64,000 nt of DNA from Spirosoma luteum DSM 19990. GTDB taxonomy: Bacteria > Bacteroidota > Bacteroidia > Cytophagales > Spirosomataceae. Below the pieces are notes generated by a model. The model was not told the DNA's origin, ran no database searches, and was given only the letters and a program-made list of their open reading frames with translations. Shown here in pieces: positions 25,760 to 34,570 of the stretch (its first letter is position 1; the number at the start of each line of letters is the position of its first letter). The translations under genes and the position numbers were made by a program. Location of the stretch: positions 124,001 to 188,000 of the forward strand of contig NZ_KB893257.1 of the NCBI RefSeq assembly GCF_000374065.1, given 5' to 3'.

Positions 25760-28135
25760 TTAAAACGGATACCCTACGGCAATGTTGAAAACCAGATTCT
25801 GTTTGCGCCAGGCGCTGCTGCCGAATGCTATTTTATCGATGACCCACTCGCTGCCTTCGGTCTGGTAGGGTTTGCGCAGGGGCGTAGCCAGGTCAAGGCG
25901 GATCAGGAAATAGGACAAGTCGATGCGGATACCGGCTCCGGCACCCACGGCAATCTGCTCGTAAAATTTATTGGTGAACTGGGCACCCGGCCCAAAGGTG
26001 CCCACGTTGGCATAGGTCCAGACGTTACCGGCATCCACGAACACGGCTCCCTCGATGTACTTGTTGAACTTGGCCCGTATTTCGGTGTTGGCTTCGAGCC
26101 GGATGTCGCCCCCGCCGTCCTGAAAGAGGGGCAGGTTGCGGATGGTGTCGCGGGTGAACAGGCCCGGCCCGATGGCGCGGGGCCGGAACGCCCGGATGCT
26201 GTTGCTGCCGCCCACGAAATACTGCTTGGTAAATGGTAGCTGGAAACCTTTGGAGTTGCCGTAGGGAATACCGATACCCATGAACAGCCGGTTGGCCCAG
26301 GTGATGCTGCTGCTCACTTTGCGGTATAACCGGGAATCGACATCGAACCGGGCGAACTGGGCGTAGGGCACACCGAATAGCCCATTCCGGTCGTCGGCCG
26401 GTAGCTGCTTGCGGAACAGCAGGCTGGCCAGGTTACCAGCCACTTCCACGTTAGCCGTGAGCCGGAACGTGTTGGGCGAAACCGTCCGGGGCGACGAGTT
26501 ATAGTTGAACTGGTAGAGGGAACTCAGAATGAGCTGGTCGGAGTTGAAAACGGTCGTCTGGTATTGCCGCTTCACAATATCGGATACCTCCGGGTCGAAC
26601 AGGATAGTATACACGTCATCGCCCACCTGATTGAGGGGAACGTACACGTAGTTGGCACTGAACGGCTGAAATACGTGCTCGATCTGCTGACTCTGCCGCC
26701 AGGCGTAGCCGAAGGTAGTCTGGAAGGAGTTGATGCGGTAGAGTCCCCCCCGGATGATGGTCTGATACCCCGCCGTCACGTTGGTTTTGGGCAGGGCTTT
26801 CCGGCGGGTGTCGTACCGGAACCGGATGGGCGAAACCAGCCTCGGGAAACTGAGCAGGGCATCGAGTCCGTACCGGTAATTGGTCACGTTCTGATCGCCC
26901 CCGCCAATCTGATACTCGATACCGGCATTGGCATTGATGGTGAGCAGTTCGGCCCGCCGGATGGCGTTGCGGTTGCGCCAGCTCAGGATGATCTGCGTTC
27001 CGTTGAAGTTGTTGGAGCGGGACGTACCGTCCAGTTCCACCCGCGCCGATTTGGTGGGGTAGGGGGTCAGGTAATAGTGAGCGTCCAGAATGGCCGAGTC
27101 GCCCTGCTGAGCCGGTTCAAATCGGTTCCGGACAAATTTGAAGGCACCCACATTGATAAAGCGGGAGAGCGTCAAATCCTGCGCCAGGCTGTTGTATCGG
27201 GCACCCGGCCGCACGGCCACAATGTCCCGGAACAGTTTGGGGTTGAAGCGGTTGGACGAATCGACAATGATGAAATTCGATTTCGACTGGTACGCTAGCT
27301 GCCGGTTGGTATCGACCTGCGCGGTAGAGAGGCTGTAGTTGGGATAGATATAGACGTTCCGAATCGAATACGGCACGGCGGCTGCTTCGGGTATTTCGGG
27401 TTTGATGGCAAAGTACAGGCTGGTTTTGTGCAGGGTCGAATCGTTATCGGCCAGCACCGCTACGTAGTCGGGCAGGAAGTAGTAAAAGCCCTGCTGCTTG
27501 ATGGCCTGACTGATCCGTTCCCGCTCGATCTTGATATTATCGAAGGTGTAGGGGTCACCCTTATGAAAAACCGTTTTCCGGGAGGCTACGCGCAGGGCTT
27601 TCCGAACGGGGGTTGAGTCGACGAGAAAACCCACCGAATCGATGTAATAACGTGGTTTCACCTCCACCTGAAACACGCCCCGTGCCTTGTATCCTTCTTC
27701 TTTCAGTTCGCCGGTTACCTGCGAGTCGAAGTACCCCTGGTTTTGCAGGGTAGCCTCAAAGATGGGTATGTTGGCCGATATGGCTCTGGCACTGGCAAAG
27801 ACGGGTTCCTCCCCGAATTTTTTGCGAAACCACGACCGTAGACCTTTCTTTTTCTTCGGCTCACCCAAAAAATAATACAATCCAACTTTATACGGGTATC
27901 CGAACAGTTTGGCGTTGGGCCGGGGCCGGGCCAGCTCCAGCAACTGGGTGGTCAGCGTTTCCTGCTCATCGGACGATACCGTCGAATCGGCCGTCATGAC
28001 AATGTCGGTACCATCGTACAGCCGCTCTTTGGCGGGCAGGTGTTTGGCAATGTTACAACCCGTGAGCAGGCCCGCCAGCAGCAGGATGTATAGCCCGCCA
28101 GTGCGGTGGGATGTATGTATCAATAAAAATTTCAT
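25760..28135 (-). CDS. tamA: TamA-like outer-membrane assembly protein (BamA superfamily)
   Basis: 791 residues. Lipoprotein-type N-terminus (lipobox LLTGC, Cys near 27), unusual for BamA proteins in general but common in Bacteroidota TamA. POTRA-like domains about 90-330 and a C-terminal Omp85 barrel (about 400-791) with the conserved loop motif near 650 (GGSNSIRAFRPRAIGPG, the VRGF/Y motif equivalent) and final strand NIAVGYPF. It inserts or assembles outer-membrane components together with TamB, whose gene is immediately upstream (6 bases). Confidence 0.9.
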   Translation of the reverse strand: MKFLLIHTSHRTGGLYILLLAGLLTGCNIAKHLPAKERLYDGTDIVMTADSTVSSDEQETLTTQLLELARPRPNAKLFGYPYKVGLYYFLGEPKKKKGLRSWFRKKFGEEPVFASARAISANIPIFEATLQNQGYFDSQVTGELKEEGYKARGVFQVEVKPRYYIDSVGFLVDSTPVRKALRVASRKTVFHKGDPYTFDNIKIERERISQAIKQQGFYYFLPDYVAVLADNDSTLHKTSLYFAIKPEIPEAAAVPYSIRNVYIYPNYSLSTAQVDTNRQLAYQSKSNFIIVDSSNRFNPKLFRDIVAVRPGARYNSLAQDLTLSRFINVGAFKFVRNRFEPAQQGDSAILDAHYYLTPYPTKSARVELDGTSRSNNFNGTQIILSWRNRNAIRRAELLTINANAGIEYQIGGGDQNVTNYRYGLDALLSFPRLVSPIRFRYDTRRKALPKTNVTAGYQTIIRGGLYRINSFQTTFGYAWRQSQQIEHVFQPFSANYVYVPLNQVGDDVYTILFDPEVSDIVKRQYQTTVFNSDQLILSSLYQFNYNSSPRTVSPNTFRLTANVEVAGNLASLLFRKQLPADDRNGLFGVPYAQFARFDVDSRLYRKVSSSITWANRLFMGIGIPYGNSKGFQLPFTKQYFVGGSNSIRAFRPRAIGPGLFTRDTIRNLPLFQDGGGDIRLEANTEIRAKFNKYIEGAVFVDAGNVWTYANVGTFGPGAQFTNKFYEQIAVGAGAGIRIDLSYFLIRLDLATPLRKPYQTEGSEWVIDKIAFGSSAWRKQNLVFNIAVGYPF

Positions 28136-28141
28136 AACGAA

Positions 28142-31100
28142 TTAATTTACCGGGGGCGCACCGGGTGCGGGCGACCGGTGAAATATCTCGGACAGGGTGT
28201 TATAATCCACCGTGATGACGAAACCGATTCCCGTTTCAATGATATACCCATCCAGCACTGCCTGATAATCATTATGGCGATAGGCCCGCAGTACGTAGCG
28301 GCCATCGCGGGTGAGGTTATAGTTCAGCGATACATTGTCGAACACCTCATTAGGGTTCCGGGTGGCACTGTTGGCGGCATTTTCCAGCACGAAATTACGC
28401 CCCACGGCTACCGTCAGACGGCCGGACAGGAAGCTCTTTGACAGACCCACATTCAGGTCGGTACGGGCGCCGTTGGTCGTACCCCCCGTATTGGCGGCCC
28501 CCGTTTGCGACAGCAGGTTGAAATCCACATCGAAGCCTTTCAGTACGTTGGATGCCAGTTTGCCCAGCTGATCGGAAATGAGTTTACTGACGCTGCTGCG
28601 GGCCACACCCTCTGCCTGCGTATTTAACCCGCCGGAACCCGAGCCGGAGAAGAAATCGGAGGTGCTTTCGGGCAGGAACCGCCCCAGTACCAGCAGGGCA
28701 AATACCTGCTTGTTCATCAGCGACTCATCCTGCCTCAGCAACTTTAGTTTGTTCTCGATGGCGGTGCCAAATACACTGGTTGCCGCAGCGTTGCTCTCGT
28801 CTACGTCGGGCTGCCGGATGTCGAAGTCCAGTTTGGGCGCTGCCAGATTATTGCTGATTTTCAGGGCCACGTCGAAGGGGAGTTTCCGGTTCAGCGCTGC
28901 GGTAGGCACCGTGGTGGTTTCGTTCCCAATCAGGTCGACGGGGGAGGTGTCCACCTGGTACACGGCCGTCATGTTGATGTCGGCCCGGAGGGGGTCGCCG
29001 GTGAACTGAATGTAGCCGCCTTTCTGAAGTTTGAACTGCCGTTTCAGGACCTGATAGGTCATGGAGTATTCTCCTTCCGTTACGTCATAACGGCCCAGTA
29101 CGGTCATTTCCCCGGCCGCATTGATGCCCACGTTGAGCCGGGCGTTGCCCCGTGCCCGCAGGTAATCGCCGTTCAGCTCGTCTACCACAATGGTCAGTTC
29201 CGATTTCTCGTCGGCTTCCAGGTCGAGCGAAATATTGGAGTTGCTGAGCTGGTCGAACGACAGCCGGGGCGTTTTGATACTGTCCTTTTCGACCTTGTAC
29301 AGGTATTTGTTCAGGGCCAGGGAATCACTGTGGTTGATGAACGTCACGATATCTTTGGACGCATCGACATTCAGCGACTCATCGGGGAGCACGAGCGATA
29401 TCTTACTGCCGTCTTCCAGCCGGACGGTTCCGTTCACCGATGGACTGGTACCGGTGCCTTTAATGCGCAGATCGGCCGTAACAGCCGCTTGCCCGTAGGC
29501 GTAATCATTGTCTTTCCGGGCGGCATTCAGCACCTGAAAATTATCGGCCCGAACCCGCAGGTTGTAGGCAACGTCGGGAATGTTTTTTAGCACTACGGTG
29601 CCATCCGTCGTCAGTAACTGCCCCTTGTCGTCGCGCAGTTGAAACTTGTCCAGGGTGATCGTCTGCCCCGAAAAAGCCAGTTTTTCCCGGTCAATGTGGT
29701 AGGTAGCGTTCAGTTGTTTGATGTTGAACGCCACGGAGTCGAACGCGACACTCCCATCCAGTTGGGGGTTATCGATGGCACCCGCCACGGTGAAGTCGCC
29801 GGTGAGTTTCCCCCTGGCTTCCCGCAGTTCCCCAAAACTAAACGCTTCGATGGTGCGGGCATCCAGTCGTTTAAGGCTGATGGCCAGGTCGAGGGCTTTT
29901 TTGGCATCGTCGGGGTTGTAATAGCCCGTTACCGTGGCGTCGTTATACGGACCGGCCAGCGTGGTGTTGACGTTGATGCGGCCATCCTCGTTGTTGCGGA
30001 AGCGGGCCGTGAGGTTACCAATGGGCTTGTCCATCACCTGAAGGCTATCCACGTACACCGAGCCAATGAAGGATAGTTTGCTATCCTCGCTCATATAATC
30101 GCGGACGATGACTGTACCGTTCAGTTCCCCGGCGGCCAGGGTTGTATCCTGATTGGCGAGTCGCGTCAGGTTTTCGATGCTGAGGGCGTGGGCCGTTACC
30201 CGGATGGGCGCATTGGGATACTGCTCCGTATTGCTGATTTCCAGGTACTGATCCCCCTGCTCCATGTGGAGCCGATTGATAAGTATGCCCTGATCGCCGT
30301 ACTGGGCAAAGCCGGTGGTGTCGGTCTGCCACCGCTGGTAGTTGGTCAGCAGTCCATTGCGGGCAAAGTGAAAGCGGTAACTGGAATCGACAATGCTGAG
30401 GGTACCCGCCAGCCCGTGCAGATCCTGATCGATGGAGTCCTTATTGACGACGGCAAACGTAAACTGATTGTTGGCCGCCGTGCCGGTCAGATTCGTTTTC
30501 CGGATAGTCATCCCGTCGTAGAGTACGCCATCAACGCTACCGTCAACGCTCAGCTGGTTATTGGCACCCCGCAGGGCTAACCGGCTGCCCTGCACCGTAA
30601 TGGTGTCATACACCACAACGCCGGTACGCACCGTAGCCGACAGGGTAGTATCCCGGCTGGCATCCAGATAAGCACTCAGCCGAACGGTATCCAGCTTGGT
30701 CAGGGCGGGTACAAAAGCGGTCAGCAGGGGGTTCTGATACGCTTTCAGCCCGACCGTGAACGCGTAGGGGGGCGGAATTTTTTTGTAGGTAAGAGCGGGC
30801 AGAGCGATATACTTGCTGATCTCTCCGGCTATAATGTCGTACAGTTGCGTATACTCGAACTGTCCGTTCATGGTCAGTCGGGCACCGGGTAGCTGAGCCA
30901 GCACGTTTTTCGTGTCTCCATTGGCCGCTAGTCGGGCATAGAGTGAATCGACGGGGTAGCTGGTTCCGTTCAGGCTCAGGATCGCGTCGCTGGCCGAAAT
31001 GGTCCCGACGGGTTTGGCCGGGTCGGTGGAGGCCATGTCGAGCAGGATTTTACCCTTGATGGAGAGCGGGTCGCTGTAAAGCTTTAATTTTTGCAGGTTC

Positions 31101-33211
31101 AGCTCGTTGATGACCGTTTGGCCGGTAACACTGGGGAAGTCACCTTTGAGGCCCACTTTCATATCCAGCGTCAGGTTGGCGTTCGGGTCTTTGCTGCCGC
31201 CGGTGATGTCCAGCAGGCCATTGGCCAGTTTACCTTCGGCATTAATGTTTTGATAGACGTATCCATTCAGGTCGGCCGACTGAATGGCCAGGTCGAAATT
31301 GGTGGTGAGGGTATTCACGTCGATGCCCCGCCCGTCTACCGTGGCGCGGCCCGTTATCTTGCCCATCGTACCGGTTTGTTTCAGCCACTTGCCCGCGTCG
31401 AATTCGTTCAGGTTGAGCGTGCCCTTGTAGGTTTCGTTCTTGCCGGTGACGAAGCCAGCCAGCCGCCCGTCGAAAGCGGCTGTGCCCCACTCCGTATTCA
31501 GTTTGGCATCCAGAATGAGGTCGTTCAGCTGGCCATCCAGTTTGCCGGTCAGTTTGAAGGAGGCCGGCAAGTCGATAGACGATGGAATAGACCCTTTGGG
31601 AGCCAGTTTTTCGATGTCGGCTTTGGTTGTGGTGGCTTCCTGCACCGTCATGGCCACGCCCAGTCGTTCGGGGTCGGTTACGTTGGTGAGCTTACCGCTG
31701 GCCAGGATTTTCGTGCCGGACAGCATGGAGAATTCCACGCGGGGCAGGTTCAGCGCAGCCAGCGTTCCCACCGCCTGCATGTTGGCCCGGAAAACTCCTC
31801 CGCTATTGCCCGCAAAGGGGGGCGTATCGGCCAGGAAGGGGGCCAGTTGCAGAACATCGTTCACCGACAGGTAACTGTCTTTGAGCCGGATATTTACGTT
31901 TACCCGCGACGCGAAACGCGGGTCACTCAACTGCCCCAGCGAATCGTACCGGAGCACCATCCGGTCGCGCAGCAGGGTGGTGGGCGTCTGAACATACAGG
32001 TTGGTGAGCGTCGTGGTAGTATCGGTGTACAGCACGTTCGCTTCCATCTTCTGGAGCACCAGCCCACTCGTGGCCCGGAACCGGCCATTGCGCAACTGAC
32101 CGCTGATAAGCTGCCCCTTTTTTCCTAAATCCTTGTACACAAGGAATCGCCCGTCGATACCCAGGTTGCGCAAATCCAGGTGGCCGTAATCGAGCCCCGT
32201 TTTTTGTCGCGGGGCCGTTTCATCGTCGAACTGGATTCGGTTATTGGCAAAATGAACGTTGGTCAGATTGGCCTGCCATCCCGGTGTGATAGCGGTAGCG
32301 GCTGTTGGCGCCGATGCGGTTGCTTTTTTGGTGGGTTTGGTCAGCGTGGCGGCAATGTCGGCGTTGGTCAGGTTGAGGGATTTGATGCCAATTTTTTCCC
32401 CGTCGAGGTAAAAATAGTTGGACTCCATCGTCAGACGTCCGGCACTGCCTTTCGTCTTGAAGTCCGACGGTAACACCTCAATATCCCATTTGGCGTTGTT
32501 GACCTGCCATTTGCCCAGGGCCAGATTGAGCGTGTCACCCGGCTCGGATGGTGCGCCGGGGGGTGTGGGTAGTCCGTCGTACAGGCGCGTACGCAGGTCA
32601 AGCCCGTTCACGGCTACATCGGACAGGTGGTACTTTGACGCATACACATCCGAATCACTGAAATTGGCCCGCAGACTATCGACGTACGTGTTGACTTCGG
32701 CCCCCACTACATCATCTTTATACCGAATGCGGACATCCCGCAGGAATATACCGGATAGGTTGATCATCATCGGCGTCGACACAGTGTCGGCCGGTTCGGG
32801 GGCGGCACCCGTATCGAACGCATCCAGCAGGTACTGGAAATTAAACGTAGTGTCGGGGAGCGTTCGGTTGACGGTCAGGCGTATATGTTCCAGGGCAATC
32901 TGGTTGATGCCTACCTTGTTGTTCAGCAAGCCCATCATGTCCAGGTCGATCCGCATCCGGCCCCCGTTCAGCAGTGTGTCGCCCTGGGGGGTTTTGAAGA
33001 ATACGTCCTCCAGTTCAATCCAGTCGGGTATCGAATAGCGGATGTGACCGATATGGAAGGGTGACTGAAGCTTCTGGGCCAGGTAGGAATTGACCTGCTT
33101 CGTTACCAGGTTCTGGCCCCAGGGTGTGGTGGCAACGAGCACAACAAACCCGACCAGTAGTAACACCAGGGCTAGCAATCCCAATAAAACACGTACAATT
33201 ATTTTCGACAC
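28142..33211 (-). CDS. tamB: TamB-like translocation and assembly module protein (DUF490/AsmA-like)
   Basis: About 1,689 residues from a GTG at 33211, which places the membrane anchor (IIVRVLLGLLALVLLLVG) right at the N-terminus as in other TamB proteins. The frame is open up to an ATG at 33328 (39 more residues), so the start is uncertain. After the anchor come many repeats of beta-rich, groove-forming sequence; the last 400 residues are the conserved TamB domain (DUF490; for example GGYIQFTGDPLRADINMTAVY, then LLVLGRFLP). TamB spans the periplasm as a lipid-carrying or assembly bridge between inner membrane and TamA. Forms an operon with tamA. Confidence 0.9.
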   Translation of the reverse strand: MSKIIVRVLLGLLALVLLLVGFVVLVATTPWGQNLVTKQVNSYLAQKLQSPFHIGHIRYSIPDWIELEDVFFKTPQGDTLLNGGRMRIDLDMMGLLNNKVGINQIALEHIRLTVNRTLPDTTFNFQYLLDAFDTGAAPEPADTVSTPMMINLSGIFLRDVRIRYKDDVVGAEVNTYVDSLRANFSDSDVYASKYHLSDVAVNGLDLRTRLYDGLPTPPGAPSEPGDTLNLALGKWQVNNAKWDIEVLPSDFKTKGSAGRLTMESNYFYLDGEKIGIKSLNLTNADIAATLTKPTKKATASAPTAATAITPGWQANLTNVHFANNRIQFDDETAPRQKTGLDYGHLDLRNLGIDGRFLVYKDLGKKGQLISGQLRNGRFRATSGLVLQKMEANVLYTDTTTTLTNLYVQTPTTLLRDRMVLRYDSLGQLSDPRFASRVNVNIRLKDSYLSVNDVLQLAPFLADTPPFAGNSGGVFRANMQAVGTLAALNLPRVEFSMLSGTKILASGKLTNVTDPERLGVAMTVQEATTTKADIEKLAPKGSIPSSIDLPASFKLTGKLDGQLNDLILDAKLNTEWGTAAFDGRLAGFVTGKNETYKGTLNLNEFDAGKWLKQTGTMGKITGRATVDGRGIDVNTLTTNFDLAIQSADLNGYVYQNINAEGKLANGLLDITGGSKDPNANLTLDMKVGLKGDFPSVTGQTVINELNLQKLKLYSDPLSIKGKILLDMASTDPAKPVGTISASDAILSLNGTSYPVDSLYARLAANGDTKNVLAQLPGARLTMNGQFEYTQLYDIIAGEISKYIALPALTYKKIPPPYAFTVGLKAYQNPLLTAFVPALTKLDTVRLSAYLDASRDTTLSATVRTGVVVYDTITVQGSRLALRGANNQLSVDGSVDGVLYDGMTIRKTNLTGTAANNQFTFAVVNKDSIDQDLHGLAGTLSIVDSSYRFHFARNGLLTNYQRWQTDTTGFAQYGDQGILINRLHMEQGDQYLEISNTEQYPNAPIRVTAHALSIENLTRLANQDTTLAAGELNGTVIVRDYMSEDSKLSFIGSVYVDSLQVMDKPIGNLTARFRNNEDGRINVNTTLAGPYNDATVTGYYNPDDAKKALDLAISLKRLDARTIEAFSFGELREARGKLTGDFTVAGAIDNPQLDGSVAFDSVAFNIKQLNATYHIDREKLAFSGQTITLDKFQLRDDKGQLLTTDGTVVLKNIPDVAYNLRVRADNFQVLNAARKDNDYAYGQAAVTADLRIKGTGTSPSVNGTVRLEDGSKISLVLPDESLNVDASKDIVTFINHSDSLALNKYLYKVEKDSIKTPRLSFDQLSNSNISLDLEADEKSELTIVVDELNGDYLRARGNARLNVGINAAGEMTVLGRYDVTEGEYSMTYQVLKRQFKLQKGGYIQFTGDPLRADINMTAVYQVDTSPVDLIGNETTTVPTAALNRKLPFDVALKISNNLAAPKLDFDIRQPDVDESNAAATSVFGTAIENKLKLLRQDESLMNKQVFALLVLGRFLPESTSDFFSGSGSGGLNTQAEGVARSSVSKLISDQLGKLASNVLKGFDVDFNLLSQTGAANTGGTTNGARTDLNVGLSKSFLSGRLTVAVGRNFVLENAANSATRNPNEVFDNVSLNYNLTRDGRYVLRAYRHNDYQAVLDGYIIETGIGFVITVDYNTLSEIFHRSPAPGAPPVN

Positions 33212-33513
33212 AACAAACTTTTTTGGGGTGTAGGACGAATTCGTTCGGGCACACAGCCGAACAACAATATTTCTGTTTATAACCAGCTTACGCCAAAATA
33301 TGTTGCCTTTTACCCGGAAACATACCATTTATTGGCAACAAAAGCTTGTTTGTTCGTTTGGGTAAAAATTCGTTCGGCCAGTATTCACGCCGGATCCGTC
33401 CTTAAAGTTACCCGATAACCCGTACTTCTCCATACGCCACTGGCTGTCTGTTTGTTGCGGATGATTGTGTAAGTGGGCGATTTATTGGTTTGAAGAAATT
33501 AACTGCCGTTTTA

Positions 33514-33628
33514 CCACCCCAACCCCTCCTTGAAGAAAGGAGGGGCTATCCAGAAGGGTACCTTTTTTTAGCCCCCTCCTAAAACAGGAGGGGGTTGGGG
33601 GCGGTAAACCGAATGGGTTTACCGCCCC
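33514..33628. repeat. Three-hairpin C/G-rich repeat element
   Basis: In the gap between tamB and terC three hairpins follow one another: CCCCTCCT/AGGAGGGG-type at 33523-33546, GCCCCCTCCT/AGGAGGGGG at 33571-33595, and a perfect 13-bp stem at 33598-33610 with 33616-33628. The first and second hairpins are also complementary to each other over CCACCCCAACCCCTCCT, so alternative folding is possible. CCCCAACCCCTCC/GGAGGGGGTTGGGG units are a recurrent intergenic repeat in Bacteroidota (family knowledge). The rest of 33329-33689 shows no gene. Confidence 0.75.
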
Positions 33629-33689
33629 GTTTCCGGCCATCCGGGTGGAGGGCCATTTGTCCGGTTCATCGCTCTTTCTTAGCCTGGGG

Positions 33690-33721
33690 GTTGCAGACTC
33701 GGCCCGAAGGGGGTATTTTTG
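33690..33721 (+). promoter_or_regulatory. Bacteroidota-type promoter for terC
   Basis: GTTG at 33690-33693 (-33 box, consensus TTTG) and TATTTTTG at 33714-33721 (-7 box, consensus TAnnTTTG) with a 20-base spacer. The start of transcription would be near 33727, about 16 bases before the terC ATG. Confidence 0.65.
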
Positions 33722-33742
33722 GCCTTTCACTGCTGTTCTATC

Positions 33743-34558
33743 ATGAGCGACCTCCTTACGGCCGAATCTATCATTAGTTTACTGACCCTGACATTTCTGG
33801 AAATTGTTCTGGGTATCGACAATATCATTTTCATCTCGATTGCGGCCAACAAACTGTCCCGCGCCGACCAGCCCAAAGCCCGCAACATCGGCCTTGTTCT
33901 GGCAATGGCTTTCCGGCTGGTGCTGCTGCTGGGTATCTCGTTCGTTATATCCCTCAGTAAGCCGTTCACACATATTGATGCGGGCTGGTTTAAAGCTGCC
34001 TTTACGGGGCAGAGCCTGATTCTCTTTGCGGGGGGGCTGTTCCTGCTCTACAAGGCCACATCTGAGATTCACCACAAACTGGAGGGCGATGAGCCGGACG
34101 AACTGGAAGGCGGTGCTGCTAAAGGCCGGGCCACTATATCCAACGTAGTGGCGCAGATTGCCATTACCAATATTGTTTTCTCGATTGACTCCATCCTGAC
34201 CGCCATTGGCCTGACGCAGAACGTAGCCATCATGATGATTGCCGTGGTGCTCTCAATCGTGATTATGATGTTCTTTGCCGGACCCGTTGGTTCCTTTGTC
34301 AACGACCACCCAACTATTCAGATGCTGGGCCTGGCCTTCCTGATTATGATTGGCTTTATGCTGGTAGCCGAGGGCGCGCACCTGTCCGAAGTGGTTATTT
34401 TCAATCAGGAAGTGGGTACGGTACCCAAAGGATACCTGTACTTTGCCATTGCTTTCTCGCTGCTGGTTGAGTTCCTGAATATCCGGTTGCGGAAGCAGCA
34501 GAACCCGGTAAGACTCCGTGGCTACGATGGCCAGCCGGAACGTGACGGCATGATTTAA
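33743..34558 (+). CDS. TerC-family integral membrane protein
   Basis: 271 residues from ATG 33743; an in-frame TTG at 33719 overlaps the promoter and is rejected. Seven or more helices. The N-terminus has the TerC signature EIVLGIDNIIFISI with the acidic residue in the first helix, and a second copy near 140 (ITNIVFSIDSILTAIG). A charged loop with Glu/Asp residues lies near 110-120. TerC proteins are linked to metal (Mn) export and tellurite resistance in other bacteria; the substrate here is not known. 12 bases before nuoN. Confidence 0.9.
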   Translation: MSDLLTAESIISLLTLTFLEIVLGIDNIIFISIAANKLSRADQPKARNIGLVLAMAFRLVLLLGISFVISLSKPFTHIDAGWFKAAFTGQSLILFAGGLFLLYKATSEIHHKLEGDEPDELEGGAAKGRATISNVVAQIAITNIVFSIDSILTAIGLTQNVAIMMIAVVLSIVIMMFFAGPVGSFVNDHPTIQMLGLAFLIMIGFMLVAEGAHLSEVVIFNQEVGTVPKGYLYFAIAFSLLVEFLNIRLRKQQNPVRLRGYDGQPERDGMI

Positions 34559-34570
34559 CCACTACCCGAC

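Noticed and set aside
26564-27298. 244-codon + strand frame inside tamA
   Set aside because: Antisense to a well-supported Omp85 protein; low-complexity Val/Gly/Arg composition.
31091-32128. 345-codon + strand frame inside tamB
   Set aside because: Antisense to tamB, Gln/Gly/Val/Arg-rich, no signal or domain.
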